From positions 1-64,000 of the forward strand of contig JALQBC010000006.1 of the NCBI GenBank assembly GCA_023375675.1: a DNA stretch of 64,000 bases. Direction: 5' to 3'. A program made the translations under genes and the position numbers. The stretch's first letter is position 1. Each line of letters begins with the position of its first letter. The stretch is from Cytospora piceicola (lineage: Eukaryota > Ascomycota > Sordariomycetes > Diaporthales > Cytosporaceae). This document shows positions 13,167 through 22,980 of this stretch, piece by piece. The notes under the pieces are model-generated. The model worked only from the letters and a program-made list of their open reading frames with translations, did not search any database and was not told the DNA's origin.

Positions 13167-13365
13167 ATAACTATATTTAAGCTTAATATAAAAGGTTTTA
13201 ATATTTTAATATATATAATAAATATAATATATTTAATTTACTTAGTAAAAGATAGTTTTAAAACCGCTTTTAAGCTTTATATATATATATTATAATAAAT
13301 AAGCTATAGTTACTTAATAAAAAGCGGTTATATAACTATATTTAAGCTTAATATTAAATCTTTTA
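13167..13365. repeat. Tandem array, right part
   Basis: The 165-bp array resumes exactly where the element interrupted it. The next CTTTTAAGC register falls at 13266, which restores the 165-bp spacing once the element and one target duplication are removed. After about 13,365 the unit is no longer recognisable. Confidence 0.85.
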
Positions 13366-15380
13366 ATATTAAACTTTAATTATTAAAAATAAAACTATTT
13401 AATAATTACCTTTAATATATATATATATAATATAAATAGCTTTATAATTATAATTAAATATTAATATAATATTAAAAGGTATAATTTTTTAAAAACTAGT
13501 TATATTATAGTTTAAGTAAAGAACCGGTTTAAAACCGGTATTTAACTATTTAAAAGACATTTCCTATAAAAGATCGAAAGGTATTATATTATAAACTTAA
13601 ACTTTTAGGTATTTTTAACTAAAAAAGAACCTTATTTTAAACCGGTTCGAAACCGGTTATAAATAGTATAGAAATTTTTAACTAATAATACTACCGAGGT
13701 AGTTAAGTATAATTATCTCTACGCCTATAACCTTACCTTTTTTCTACTCGAAATAGTAGTAGTAATAAGTATAAAAAGCTAAATTATAGTTATTAAACTT
13801 ATAACGTATAAAGTATTATTTAGTAAGCTTACAGATTTCTATAAACTAATTAAAAACTAGTTTAAAAAAGGTTTAAAAGATTATATATACTTACTTTTAC
13901 TAAAGTCTTTATAAAAGTTATAAATATTTTTAACCGACTTTCTATTCTTATTAGTAATACCGAAAGCTATATAACAGGTAGTAGTAAAGTAAATCTATTT
14001 TATATTAATACCGAACCGGTTTAAAGCCGGTTAAAAATATATACTTAGTCCTTTCCGAAAAACTTTCTATTCTTTACCTTTTTTATAAGCTAAGTATTAT
14101 TTTTAATATAAAAGGTAATATAATAAATAATATTTAAGTAATTTAAAACCGGTTAAAAAGTAGTATAAAGCGGGTATATATATAACTTACTTTAAATACT
14201 AAAAAATTAAAGGTGTTTTATTATATTTTATTAAGTAGCTTTTTTAATAGCCTTTTTAATAGCCTTTTTAGCCGTTTACTCCGTTAGCTCTTTAGCTTTT
14301 CTCTCCTTCTCTTTATACTTTTTATATTAAGCTTTAATATAGCCGAAGTTAAGATTATTAATATTAATAACTAAAGTTAGTTAAAAACCGGTTTTAAATA
14401 AGTTTTAAAAATATTTAATTCTTTATATTATTAAGTTTATAACTAAAGCTTTCGGTAGCAGTTTATAACGCCGATATAATAGCTTAAAACCGATTAAAAA
14501 CTAGTTCGAAATAACTTTAAAATTAATATAAAAGTACTTAAAGTAGCTTAAAACTATTAATAAAATTATTTACTATCTTTATTTTAAACAGCCTTATCGG
14601 TAAGATCCTTATACTACTTAACGTAGTATTAAGTTTTAATATACTTTTTAAAAGAAGTTAACTTTATATATTTTTTAAAAAAGTTTAAAATTAGTTTAAA
14701 ACTAGTTTAAAAGTTACTTACCTTTTCTATATACTATACGTCGGTTTTAAGGTTTTAATAGTAATAAATAGTTTTATTATAAATATAGTCGGCGATATAA
14801 GTATTGTAAATATTATAGTCGGTTTTTTAATAAAAAAACTAATAGTTTTTATTAAACTTTAAAAATAATTAAAAGCTTATTTAAAACTAGTATAATAAAA
14901 GTTTTAAACTTATAACCTTAATCGTTTTAAAGCAGTAAAGCTAATATCTGTTAAAACGTTATTTTAAGTTAAAATAACTTTAGTATATTAGTTAAAATAT
15001 ATTTATTATTAGTTTTAAATAGTTTTTAACTAGTTTTAAACTAAATATATACTACTTATATTAACGTATATCTTTATAACTTTATAGTTAAACGTTATTT
15101 TTATAGTTATTATAAGTTATTAAATTTAAATTAAAAAAATTAAAAACGTAAAAAAGATTAAGTAAGTAAAATTAATATTATATAATAACGTTAAAACTTA
15201 ATAAAATATATTATAATTATATTATAGTATTAAATTTAATATATATAAGTATACTTTCTATAATGTTTAAGTTAATAATAAATTTATAAATACCTTTAAT
15301 ATCGAAGTTTTACTTTAGCTATTTATAACCGGCTTAAAACCGGTTCGTACCTACTTTAATCTTATACCCTATTCTGTTAC
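13366..15380. repeat. RIP-type AT-rich DNA with interspersed AACCGGTT palindromes
   Basis: No reading frame of note. A motif of paired CCGGTT/AACCGG boxes separated by TTTAAA-like spacers recurs near 13521-13540, 13640-13660, 14014-14032, 14145-14154, 14385-14395 and 15328-15344. Decayed CTAGTT forms occur near 13857, 14500, 14690-14712, 14885 and 15040. CCGG to CTAG needs one C-to-T and one G-to-A change, consistent with RIP acting on both strands. The parent repeat is not recognised. Confidence 0.6.
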
Positions 15381-16133
15381 TTGTATATACCTCGATTTTA
15401 ACGCACGGGCTATAAAAATCATCGGGATCTCTGTCGGGTTAGCCGAGCGTACAGTAGGGCGTCAGCTCAACTTCTATTTGAGTTAGAGGGGGGGGGTTCT
15501 AAACTTTCTCAAAGTCACGAGCAACGCAAGGTCGGCGCGTGCTTGTATGCAGCTGTTCCAGGATTCTTCAGGCTTTGCACCGTCACTGGCACGACTGGGC
15601 CGTGCTGTCGTCTTCCGACGTCGGGTAGTCTGACTCAGACGGGACTTTCGGGTTAGGGCAGCTGTTGTTATCGAAGCTGAGCTCATGCACCCGGCACCTC
15701 AGTAAAGCTACCCCCTCCGCGTTTGTCACTGACGTCGGTGAGCACCTCTTTTGGACTTGCCTAACTTTACACGTTACCTAAATCACAACTTAATTCCCCG
15801 AAGGCCTGTCACTTCAGCCTTTCGCCTTGTCACACCCGAAACATTTCAAAAAGAAGAACAATCCTCGCCCAGAAGGTCTACTTGAGATCGCTCATTCGTT
15901 TGTCCTCTCTCCTGACCAGTCCATAGTATTCCAAGCATTTCGAACGCCGACACGATAGCAAACTTGACTGGACTGACGATCATATCCTACCTCAAGCAAC
16001 ACCCTCTTGTACGGAACAGTTTGGGCCTTGATGGACTGCTAACTCCGAGGTTACCCATAACGAAGGGTAAGGAAGAAGCAAAAGAGGAGTAACTTGGACA
16101 GTAACAAAGCATCCAGTCTAAGCCATATCCAGC
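15381..16133 (+). promoter_or_regulatory. Boundary of the AT block and 5' region of the UBX gene
   Basis: Within a few tens of bases around 15,380-15,430 the composition changes from RIP-type AT-rich DNA to ordinary mixed sequence with CA and TG present. The remaining 700 bp precede the UBX gene and contain CT-rich stretches (15880-15910) typical of fungal leaders. No gene is seen. Confidence 0.5.
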
Positions 16134-17699
16134 ATGGCGAGCGCGTCGACCGACCTCGACCCAGCCCAGCTGTCTCCCGCCCAGCAGGAAGCTCTGCAGC
16201 AGTACACCCAGCTCAGCAACCAAGAGCCCAAAGATGCCATCCCGCTGCTAGAGAGATCACAATGGAACGTCCAGATAGCAATCACCAAGTTCTTTGATGG
16301 CGAGGGACCTGATCCCATCGCGGAGGCCCTGGCCCCCCAGCCCGTCATCTCTCGGCCGGCCGGCCGACACGAGAACCTGCAAGAGAGCTTCTATGTGCCC
16401 CCAGGGGTGCTACCTCGCAGGGACAGGACAGAACCCGCACCGCGCATCGTGCCGCAGCCCTCGACGACATACCGAGCACCATGGCTCCTCACACTACTCT
16501 TCGCGCCCTTCCAACTGGGCTGGAAGGTGTTCTCGACCCTGTTCAGGCCAGTGTGGTACATATTGTCCCTCCTGCCACAGTCACTACGACCAAGAGCCGT
16601 GTCGAACTCGATAACAAGGGGCCTGCGGAACACCAACGGGCGGAAGATGCTCTTGCCGAGGGATTCTGCCGCGCGGTTCAGAAGGGAGTTTGAGGAGGAG
16701 TACGGCAGCAACCCACTGCCGTGGTTCGAAGGGGGCTTTGCGCAGGCGCACGACCAAGCCAAGAAGGACCTCAAATTCCTGCTGGTGGTCCTCCTGTCGC
16801 CCGAGCACGACGACACGGCCCCCTTCGCGCGTGACGTCCTGCTCGCGCCGGACGTGGTGGCGTTCCTGACCGACCCGGCCAACAACATCATCATCTGGGG
16901 CGGCAACGTCCTCGACAGCGAGGCGTACATCGTGAGCCAGGAGTACAACTGCACCAAGTTCCCGTTCTCGGTGTTGATCAGCCTGACGCCCAAGGAGGGG
17001 AGCACAAAGATGGGGGTCATCAAGAGGCTGGCCGGGAACGTGACGGAGAGCACGTACCTGAGCGGCATCCAGTCCGCGACGAACAAGTACACGCCCGACC
17101 TGGAGGGCCTGAGGGCGGAGCGCATCGTGCAGCAGACGTCGAGGGACCTGAGGACCGAGCAGGACTCGGCGTACGAGCGCTCCCTGGCAAGGGACCGCGA
17201 GCGCGCGAGGCAGAAGCGCGAGGCCGAGGCGGCCGCCGCAGAGGCCGAGAAGAGGGCCCTCGAGGCCGCCGAGCAGGCCGCCGAGCTGCAGCGCAAGAGG
17301 CAGCTGTGGCGGCGGTGGCGCGCGGCGACCGTCGCGCCCGAGCCGCCCGCGGGCGACAGGGACGTGGTGCGCCTGGCCGTCAAGATGCCCGAGGAGTCGG
17401 GCGCGGGCCGCGTGACGCGCCGCTTCGCCGGCGACACGACCGTCGAGGAGCTCTACGCGTTCGTGGAGTGCCACGACCTGCTCTCGGGGCCAGCGGACGA
17501 GTCGGAGCTCGACGAGAAGGACGGTGCGCCCGAGGGGTACGACCACTCCTATAGCTTCCGCTTGGCGAGTCTGATGCCGAGAGAGGTGTATGAGCCGAGT
17601 AAGGACAAGACGCTGCGGGAGACGATCGGGAAGTCTGGGAATCTGATTGTTGAGGATGTCATCGACGAGGAGGACGAGGCCGTGGAGGAGACATCGTAA
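16134..17699 (+). CDS. UBX-domain ER membrane protein, Ubx2/FAF2 (UBXD8) type
   Basis: A 521-residue single-exon protein with the full layout of the Ubx2/FAF2 family. It has an N-terminal UBA-like segment (about 12-55), a hydrophobic hairpin (about 117-150, starting WLLTLLFAPF) that would sit in the ER or lipid-droplet membrane, a UAS thioredoxin-like domain (about 185-340), a charged Arg/Glu/Ala coiled coil (about 340-400) and a C-terminal UBX domain (about 412-510). The UBX loop that usually reads FPR is MPR here (LASLMPREVY). In this family the UBX domain recruits Cdc48/p97 to ER-associated degradation and lipid-droplet turnover. The start ATG is followed directly by the UBA region and fits the family length. 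Coding sequence is notably GC-rich from 16,800 to 17,500. It is convergent with SHB17 and is the first gene beyond the heterochromatin-like block. Confidence 0.93.
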   Translation: MASASTDLDPAQLSPAQQEALQQYTQLSNQEPKDAIPLLERSQWNVQIAITKFFDGEGPDPIAEALAPQPVISRPAGRHENLQESFYVPPGVLPRRDRTEPAPRIVPQPSTTYRAPWLLTLLFAPFQLGWKVFSTLFRPVWYILSLLPQSLRPRAVSNSITRGLRNTNGRKMLLPRDSAARFRREFEEEYGSNPLPWFEGGFAQAHDQAKKDLKFLLVVLLSPEHDDTAPFARDVLLAPDVVAFLTDPANNIIIWGGNVLDSEAYIVSQEYNCTKFPFSVLISLTPKEGSTKMGVIKRLAGNVTESTYLSGIQSATNKYTPDLEGLRAERIVQQTSRDLRTEQDSAYERSLARDRERARQKREAEAAAAEAEKRALEAAEQAAELQRKRQLWRRWRAATVAPEPPAGDRDVVRLAVKMPEESGAGRVTRRFAGDTTVEELYAFVECHDLLSGPADESELDEKDGAPEGYDHSYSFRLASLMPREVYEPSKDKTLRETIGKSGNLIVEDVIDEEDEAVEETS

Positions 17700-18483
17700 T
17701 GTATGATATCGGGATGTGACTGCCTTTGCCTACGCAGGTTGTGTATATCGTAAGCGCATAATGTCACATACTAATTGGAACCATACTCGGTGGCCTCCTT
17801 GTTTCGCCTATAGCTCCTGTACACAGTAGGGGGCTGTCTTCCCGTTGACCGATACTGGCGACTTTCAGGCAGTTTCTGTACTATACTGTTCGGTGTCCAA
17901 GCTTCCATCGATAACATAGCTTTGCCATGTCCCCATTTGGCCGGCATGTACTGCTATGACAGGTCTACAATTCTATATTTAGATGTAGTCTCGAAACAAC
18001 GCTGCTACAAATCTAAACTTGCTCGCTCCTCGCCATTAGAACCTTGTTCTTGGCTGTGTTCGCAACCACCCTTAGTAGCTTTCAAGACCCTCCTTTCAAT
18101 GCTCGCCCCGGCTGTCTTGGGCTGCTCTAGGGTAGCTCAACACGACACACCTGATATCGAGTATCAAATTCGCTACTGCTCCGAGGTCTCCAAGCGCTGC
18201 TGCAAAAGCCTCCAGCTCCACCTCCCATGATCTCGACCCACCGCAAGTATCTCAGGTCGCAAGGGCGCATTGCGGAGGATAGCTCACCCTGTCTTGTTTT
18301 TCGAACCTGGAAGTCGCCATTTGTGGCGTACTCCCACAGCTGGAAACCGCGCGGAGGGCACTCTAGACTTGGTCTCGGATACAGCCATGCCTACATATCA
18401 GGCCGGATAGATATGCGATTTAGGGTGGTGTCTCACCCGACCCGTAGAGCCGCACCAGACAGGAGCTTAGTGTCTCCCGGTTC
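17700..18483. other. Convergent intergenic region, no gene seen
   Basis: About 780 bp between the 3' ends of the UBX gene and SHB17. Only short open frames without recognisable content; presumably the two 3' UTRs. Confidence 0.5.
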
Positions 18484-19400
18484 TTAGTTCTTGGTCGCTT
18501 CTGCAATCTCCGCTACGGCAGAATTGACAACGAAGGCGCCTCCGAGAAGGATAGCCGGCTCATGGATGCTGTGGTGCTCGTAACTACACAGAGTTTATCT
18601 TCAGTCAGTCATGTGCGGTCTTGGTAACTGAGTTAACGAGGGGATCACGGTTACATACCTAAGAGTGCCCACACCACCCGCCTCCATCAGGAAAGTCGGC
18701 CCGTCATGCAGACTCTTCCCAACCCACCTCATAGCAAACGCCCGCAGGATGTGGCCGTGGCCCACGACCAGGACGTCGCCCGTGCCCTCGTGAGACGGGG
18801 GCGCGGCCTTGTTCATGTGCGGCCCCTGGTACGTGGAGCGGATGTCGGCGATGAGCCTGTCCATGCGCTCGGTGACCTCCTCGGGGGACTCGCCGCCGGG
18901 GCAGCCATCGCGCCAGATGTCCCAGCCCTCGCCGAGGCCCTGCGCCTTGCGCATCTTGCGGATCTCGGCGGTCGTGATGCCCTCGTAGTCGCCGTAGTCC
19001 CACTCGCGGATGTCCTCGGTCACCTCGATGCGCGCGTCGCAGTCCAGGCTCGTGGCGTCCGCGGCAGGCCCGTGGGCTTCCCATGGCAGGTCCCGGAAGC
19101 CCAGGTTGAGCAGCTCGAAGGTGCGCTGGGCTCGCTTCCGAGGGGAGACGTAGCTGTGGTGTGTTTAGTATGAGGACGATTCTTTTGGTGAGAGGGTAGA
19201 ATGAAGATGAATGTGACTAACATGTGAGTGAGTTTCCTTGGGACAATGAGCCTCTCGTTCCCGACGAGTGCTCTCCCTGTTGCCATAACTCTCTTCTCTC
19301 CATCGGCAGTGAGAGGGATATCAGTGACACCGGTGTGCTTGCCACTAAGTGACCACTCGGTCTCGCCATGACGAGCGATGAAGACGCGGGGTGTCGACAT
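18484..19400 (-). CDS. SHB17: Sedoheptulose-1,7-bisphosphatase, histidine phosphatase family (Shb17)
   Basis: Three exons on the minus strand: 19222-19400, 19153 down to 18659, and 18583 down to 18484. Introns of 68 and 75 bp have GTTAGT and GTATGT donors and CAG and TAG acceptors. The joined frame is 774 nt, 257 residues. The N-terminal RHGE motif ([10 protein letters not shown]) carries the phosphorylated His; a second catalytic His lies in [11 protein letters not shown]. The blocks [21 protein letters not shown] and, across the last junction, [17 protein letters not shown] match fungal Shb17, which dephosphorylates sedoheptulose-1,7-bisphosphate to feed riboneogenesis. The third exon is essential: without it the protein would end in an unrelated tail read from the intron. 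The start chosen is the ATG at 19400 (MSTPRVF). It is convergent with the UBX gene. Confidence 0.9.
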
Positions 19401-20095
19401 GATGGCTGGTCGTAACTGATGTTTAGACACTAAGAAACACTGCTTATCTCTTCACGAGACTTTGGAGATGCCCAGGCACGGAGTCAGTCGGCAATGTTGG
19501 AGACACTTCGTCGCGTGTCCTCAGAGCTCTTAGCGTTGGTCAAAGAGTTATTTAGTGTATAGTAAGTAGTATCGTGGGAAAGAAGTCAGTTGGTATAAAT
19601 GCTCAAGGTAAGCCACCAAGTTGTGAGTAATTAATGTCTAGTATCCAGCAGTCTTGATACGGAACAACTACACGTAAAGAGGAGACAAGACAAGACGAAA
19701 CGAGTGACTCCATCCTATTCTAGACACTCTCGTCATTGCCTTGGAACCAACCAAGTAAGTGATCCCCAGATTCCAAGATTCCGTCACCATCGTCATTACG
19801 CAGATCCCAAACACAATAGATAGCTACAGAAGGCCCTTTTGGATTCAACCTTTGCGGCAGGACCCACAGCGACTGACTGACTGACTGACTGACTGGCGCT
19901 ACAGTATTACCGCACACTCCGGGGGCAGCTGACCACGCTGACCTGCCAGCCTGCCAAGCCTGAGGACCCCCGCCGGGGCCAAGCCGGGGCAGCCGGGGAA
20001 CCCCTCCAAGGCCCTCCAGATCCCTCCACTCTCACTGGTCTCACTGTCTCATCGCCTGTCTCACCATCTCGCTGCCCGCTCACGTGCCGCTACAT
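19401..20095. promoter_or_regulatory. Divergent intergenic region
   Basis: Shared upstream region of SHB17 and the plus-strand gene(s) that follow. It contains a short GACT repeat at about 19870-19893 and CT-rich sequence at 20010-20080 (read on plus), typical of a fungal transcription start for the rightward gene. Nothing else recognised. Confidence 0.4.
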
Positions 20096-20608
20096 ATGTC
20101 GCTGTCCCTGTTTACCCCAATTCGGCTGGGATCTGATGCAACCTTGATGGCTGCCATCGAATTGGATCTGCTCGATCCGCCTCCACCGGTTGGAGCCGCA
20201 ACTCAATGTCAGGCTCACCACCAAATGACCCCGCAACGGCGTGTCGTTCCAGCACCGACGACCGCAGCAGTCTTGCCAGCCTCGAGTCGGATCATCAGCT
20301 CATCTAGCCCGTCGTCTGCACCCTTGCCCAACCCCAGACTGCCCTGGTCATCTCCTTCAAGAATAGGAGGGGCCCATAAGCACACGCGCAACACCTCAAT
20401 TGACAGTGTTGCATCCAACTCGTCCTGGCTGTCAACGTCCACGTGCGGTTCAACCTCGACCTCGACCTCGACCTCACCCTCGACCGTGTCGGCGGCGAAA
20501 GGTGCTCGTGGGCACAAGCATAAGGAGCCCAGGAGGAGCAAGTCGAAGCAAGACCTCAAGTCAAAACAAGATCTGGCGGAGGCAATCTGGAAGGGACTTT
20601 GGGATTAA
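20096..20608 (+). CDS. Possible small Ser/Thr-rich protein, uncertain
   Basis: An open frame of about 170 codons with an ATG at 20096 (MSLSLFTPIR). The frame also extends a few codons upstream without an ATG. The protein would be low in complexity, with a Ser/Thr repeat built from a TCGACC-type microsatellite (about 20450-20480), then a basic Lys/His-rich stretch and a C-terminus ending AEAIWKGLWD. HTRNTSIDSVASNSSW looks like a phosphosite cluster, which slightly favours a real gene. Only 51 bp separate its stop from the next ATG on the same strand. It may therefore be a leader ORF or a non-coding part of the following transcript. I recognise no family. Confidence 0.35.
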   Translation: MSLSLFTPIRLGSDATLMAAIELDLLDPPPPVGAATQCQAHHQMTPQRRVVPAPTTAAVLPASSRIISSSSPSSAPLPNPRLPWSSPSRIGGAHKHTRNTSIDSVASNSSWLSTSTCGSTSTSTSTSPSTVSAAKGARGHKHKEPRRSKSKQDLKSKQDLAEAIWKGLWD

Positions 20609-20659
20609 GCAACCCGGGGAAGCCGGGTTTCAACACACATCAGCCAGAACCAACTCCTC

Positions 20660-21037
20660 ATGAACACCATCACCATGTTCAGACGCACTCTCCCGCCAGC
20701 CGCCCTGAGGGGCACACGGCATGCCTCCACCGACTCGCGCCAGCAGACCATCCAACGCGTAGTCCTCACCGGCGCCGTGGCCCTCGTCACCATCAGCGGC
20801 GCCTTGACCGGTGCGTGGCTGAAGATGGACGACGACGACCCCGCCAAGCAGAAGAAGAAGGACAAGGACGCCGCCCAGGAAGACCCCATCGGTGACCAGA
20901 TAGCCAGGCTCGAGGACCGCCGCGCCGCGCTGCTCACCATGAAGATGCCCTTGGAGAGGAAGCTGGGGGACTTGAGGACGAGGATGAGGGCGAAGAAGGA
21001 GACGGAAGAGCAGCAGGGCGGCGAGTCACAGCGATGA
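20660..21037 (+). CDS. Small mitochondrial-type single-pass membrane protein, uncharacterised
   Basis: A 125-residue frame beginning MNTITMFRRTLPP. The in-frame ATG at 20675 (MFRRTLPP) has the better context (ATCACCATGT) and may be the true start. The N-terminus is Arg-rich and hydroxylated without acidic residues, like a matrix-targeting presequence. A hydrophobic segment follows (about 34-54, VVLTGAVALVTISGALTGAWL), then a highly charged tail with a predicted helix (IARLEDRRAALL to MRAKKE). The layout suggests an inner-membrane protein with a short coiled-coil domain. No known family was recognised, and no function is claimed. The layout of presequence, one membrane segment and helix makes it more credible than neighbouring short frames. 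Confidence 0.6.
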   Translation: MNTITMFRRTLPPAALRGTRHASTDSRQQTIQRVVLTGAVALVTISGALTGAWLKMDDDDPAKQKKKDKDAAQEDPIGDQIARLEDRRAALLTMKMPLERKLGDLRTRMRAKKETEEQQGGESQR

Positions 21038-22980
21038 GACCTGTGGAAGAGCCTTGACGAAACAGCACCTAGGGTACTAAGTTCATGAGCTAGGTGCTTG
21101 AAATATCGACGTTGGGCCGCTTATGAAAGCTTATGAGACCTGTGGAGTCTTGGCTCCAGAGTCCCGCTCTGTGGAGTACGCCAGTTGAGCTGGGGCGAGG
21201 CGTGCCAAATTCATTCTACAACAAGCAGCTTCTATGCTGGTCTGTCCTTGAACCGGTAGATATACGTCGCAGGCCGACAGGACTCAGATCTCGGGGCAGG
21301 AGCGTCCACTATGGGTTCCAAGGTTTTTTGGCCGTGAAGCCCTTTTAGTTGACCAACCGGAGCGAGTGTCCGGTAACACCTGAACGATTATCTTACAATA
21401 CGGGACCGATTTGAAGGAAAGCCTCATCGTCAAAGCAAACCTGACGCTTACTCACCCACTGAGGTCTCATGGCAATTGTCTTGCCTAAGGCAATGTGACT
21501 CTGCTTAGCTTCATCAGCGGGAGACCCGTGGGACTTGAGTTTCAGACTCCTCGACAGGATGAGATAAAACCCGCACGGCTACCAAATTCATCTCCCGGCG
21601 CGCGTACTTGATCTCATGGGAACTTCTGGGTTCGACGGTTTCCCACGACGGCGGTAGCTTCTGGTCTATCTTGGTCACCAGCTGGAAAGCAGGGTGTATA
21701 GCGAGAAGCTCCTGAAATTGCAGGTATCTCCTCACAGATTCCAACACATAGAAAACACCCCTCAATCAGATTCAATCCCTTTGAAGGTCGATGCTACAAT
21801 TTGGCTACAATCTTTGACTCTCCCTACATGTATGCGTATCCTCTGCTACACATAGTAGCTGCAATGACATGGCAACCCAGGACGAACAAAGCGATGCGAG
21901 TTCCAGAGGCCTATAGCTTCTGGGCGTCTTATCATCTGCAACTCCGTAGAATATTTCGCCGGCACGCAACCTGGCTGGTTTTTTTTTTCTTTTTCTTTTC
22001 TTCTTGGGAGAAACAAGACAACGATCATACCCCCTTTCACCTGGATAGCCGTGACTACCATCAACGTCTAGCCATCCCCCTGAATTCAAATACCTTCTAC
22101 GACGAACTAGTAGCGTGGACCCCACGTTGAACGAGTAGAGTTTGAAGCGGCATATTCGTCGCTTAATCATTTCCCCCGTGGGGAGGGGGGGGGGCCTCAA
22201 TATGCTTCAGCAAGGTTGTGTTTGGTTTTGTACTCAAAACGACCCCTTTTGGGGGGTGGACCCTCCCTTTCCCCTGAGTACCTATTTGCACGCTCACAGC
22301 CTCGCGGGCCCCTTAACACTGGGTGGGGGCTCGGACCCTCGAGTACCGCCAGGGGCCATCACCAGTCTCTTTATCACCAAATTCGAATGTGAATCAGACT
22401 GTTGAGTTCGTGTGGCCAAAGTTGATGTAATGGGGCGCCGCTCAGAGCGCCTATGCCATTTCTCTGGTATCATTAAAACTAGTAGTTTTTGTGTTGACGC
22501 GAAAATCTGTCTATCATCGCGCCGAATCCGAGTCTGGCCTTGGTTGAATCCAGCCCAGCCCGTGAACAACCTGCCCCAGGTTGGTCGCGTTCCCGTCCAG
22601 GCCAGCCCGTCCGTTTGCATATCTGAATATCGAGGAGCCATCAGATGTCCTCGAGGCAGCTTTTGTCTCCCGACCGTTTGTTCCCGTGCCAATGACCAAC
22701 CGGTCCCAATTGCAGTACCGACAAATGCTTCCCCATACCCTGTCCCGTTTGCCCTATGCTCCAACAAGCCCCTAACTAGTTGAGGTTGTTGATAGAGCGC
22801 TCATTGTCAAATGGCCTGAAAACGCCCAAGAAAGAGAGGCTAGGACGAGGCCCCTAATGCATCCCAAGAGAAGTAAATTTCGATCGTCATACTCCCGTTC
22901 GCCAGCGCAATTTCAAAATTAAAAATATATGATCAAAAAGTGAGATCCGTAAAACCCGTACAACACATGGGCTTCAACGT
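21038..22980. other. Intergenic region, no gene seen
   Basis: About 1.9 kb between convergent genes. It contains a T-rich pyrimidine tract (21979-22002), runs of G and C around 22170-22345 (including a run of ten G at 22185-22194), and a repeated GAGACCTGTGGA at 21036 and 21133. Open frames are short and unrecognisable. The far right end is the 3' side of SEC2. Confidence 0.4.

Larger units (their letters stand above)
988..13170 (-). mobile_element. Complete Ty3/gypsy-type LTR retrotransposon, RIP-inactivated
   Basis: The element is bounded by two direct LTRs (992-1294 and 12864-13166). The 4-bp duplication ATAA is present at 988-991 and 13167-13170. Removing the element with one ATAA copy rebuilds the tandem-array sequence exactly, so this is a clean insertion. 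Orientation is minus: a PBS-like site (12851-12861) adjoins the right LTR, and a purine tract (1297-1304 read on minus) adjoins the left one. The order zinc knuckle (about 10.56 kb), RT (about 7.84 kb), RNase H (about 7.33 kb) on the minus strand is that of gag-pol. No frame is intact. The total of about 12.2 kb is long for a fungal gypsy element; I saw no nested LTR pair, but an internal insertion cannot be excluded by eye. A plus-strand reading frame occupies part of the pol-to-3'LTR interval. Confidence 0.9.

Noticed and set aside
16391..17546. Long minus-strand frames (348 and 320 codons) opposite the UBX gene
   Set aside because: Shadows of a GC-rich coding sequence; Arg/Leu/Val-biased with no domain.
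22170..22345. G/C-run region as a structured RNA or element end
   Set aside because: No inverted or direct repeat partner and no target duplication were found.
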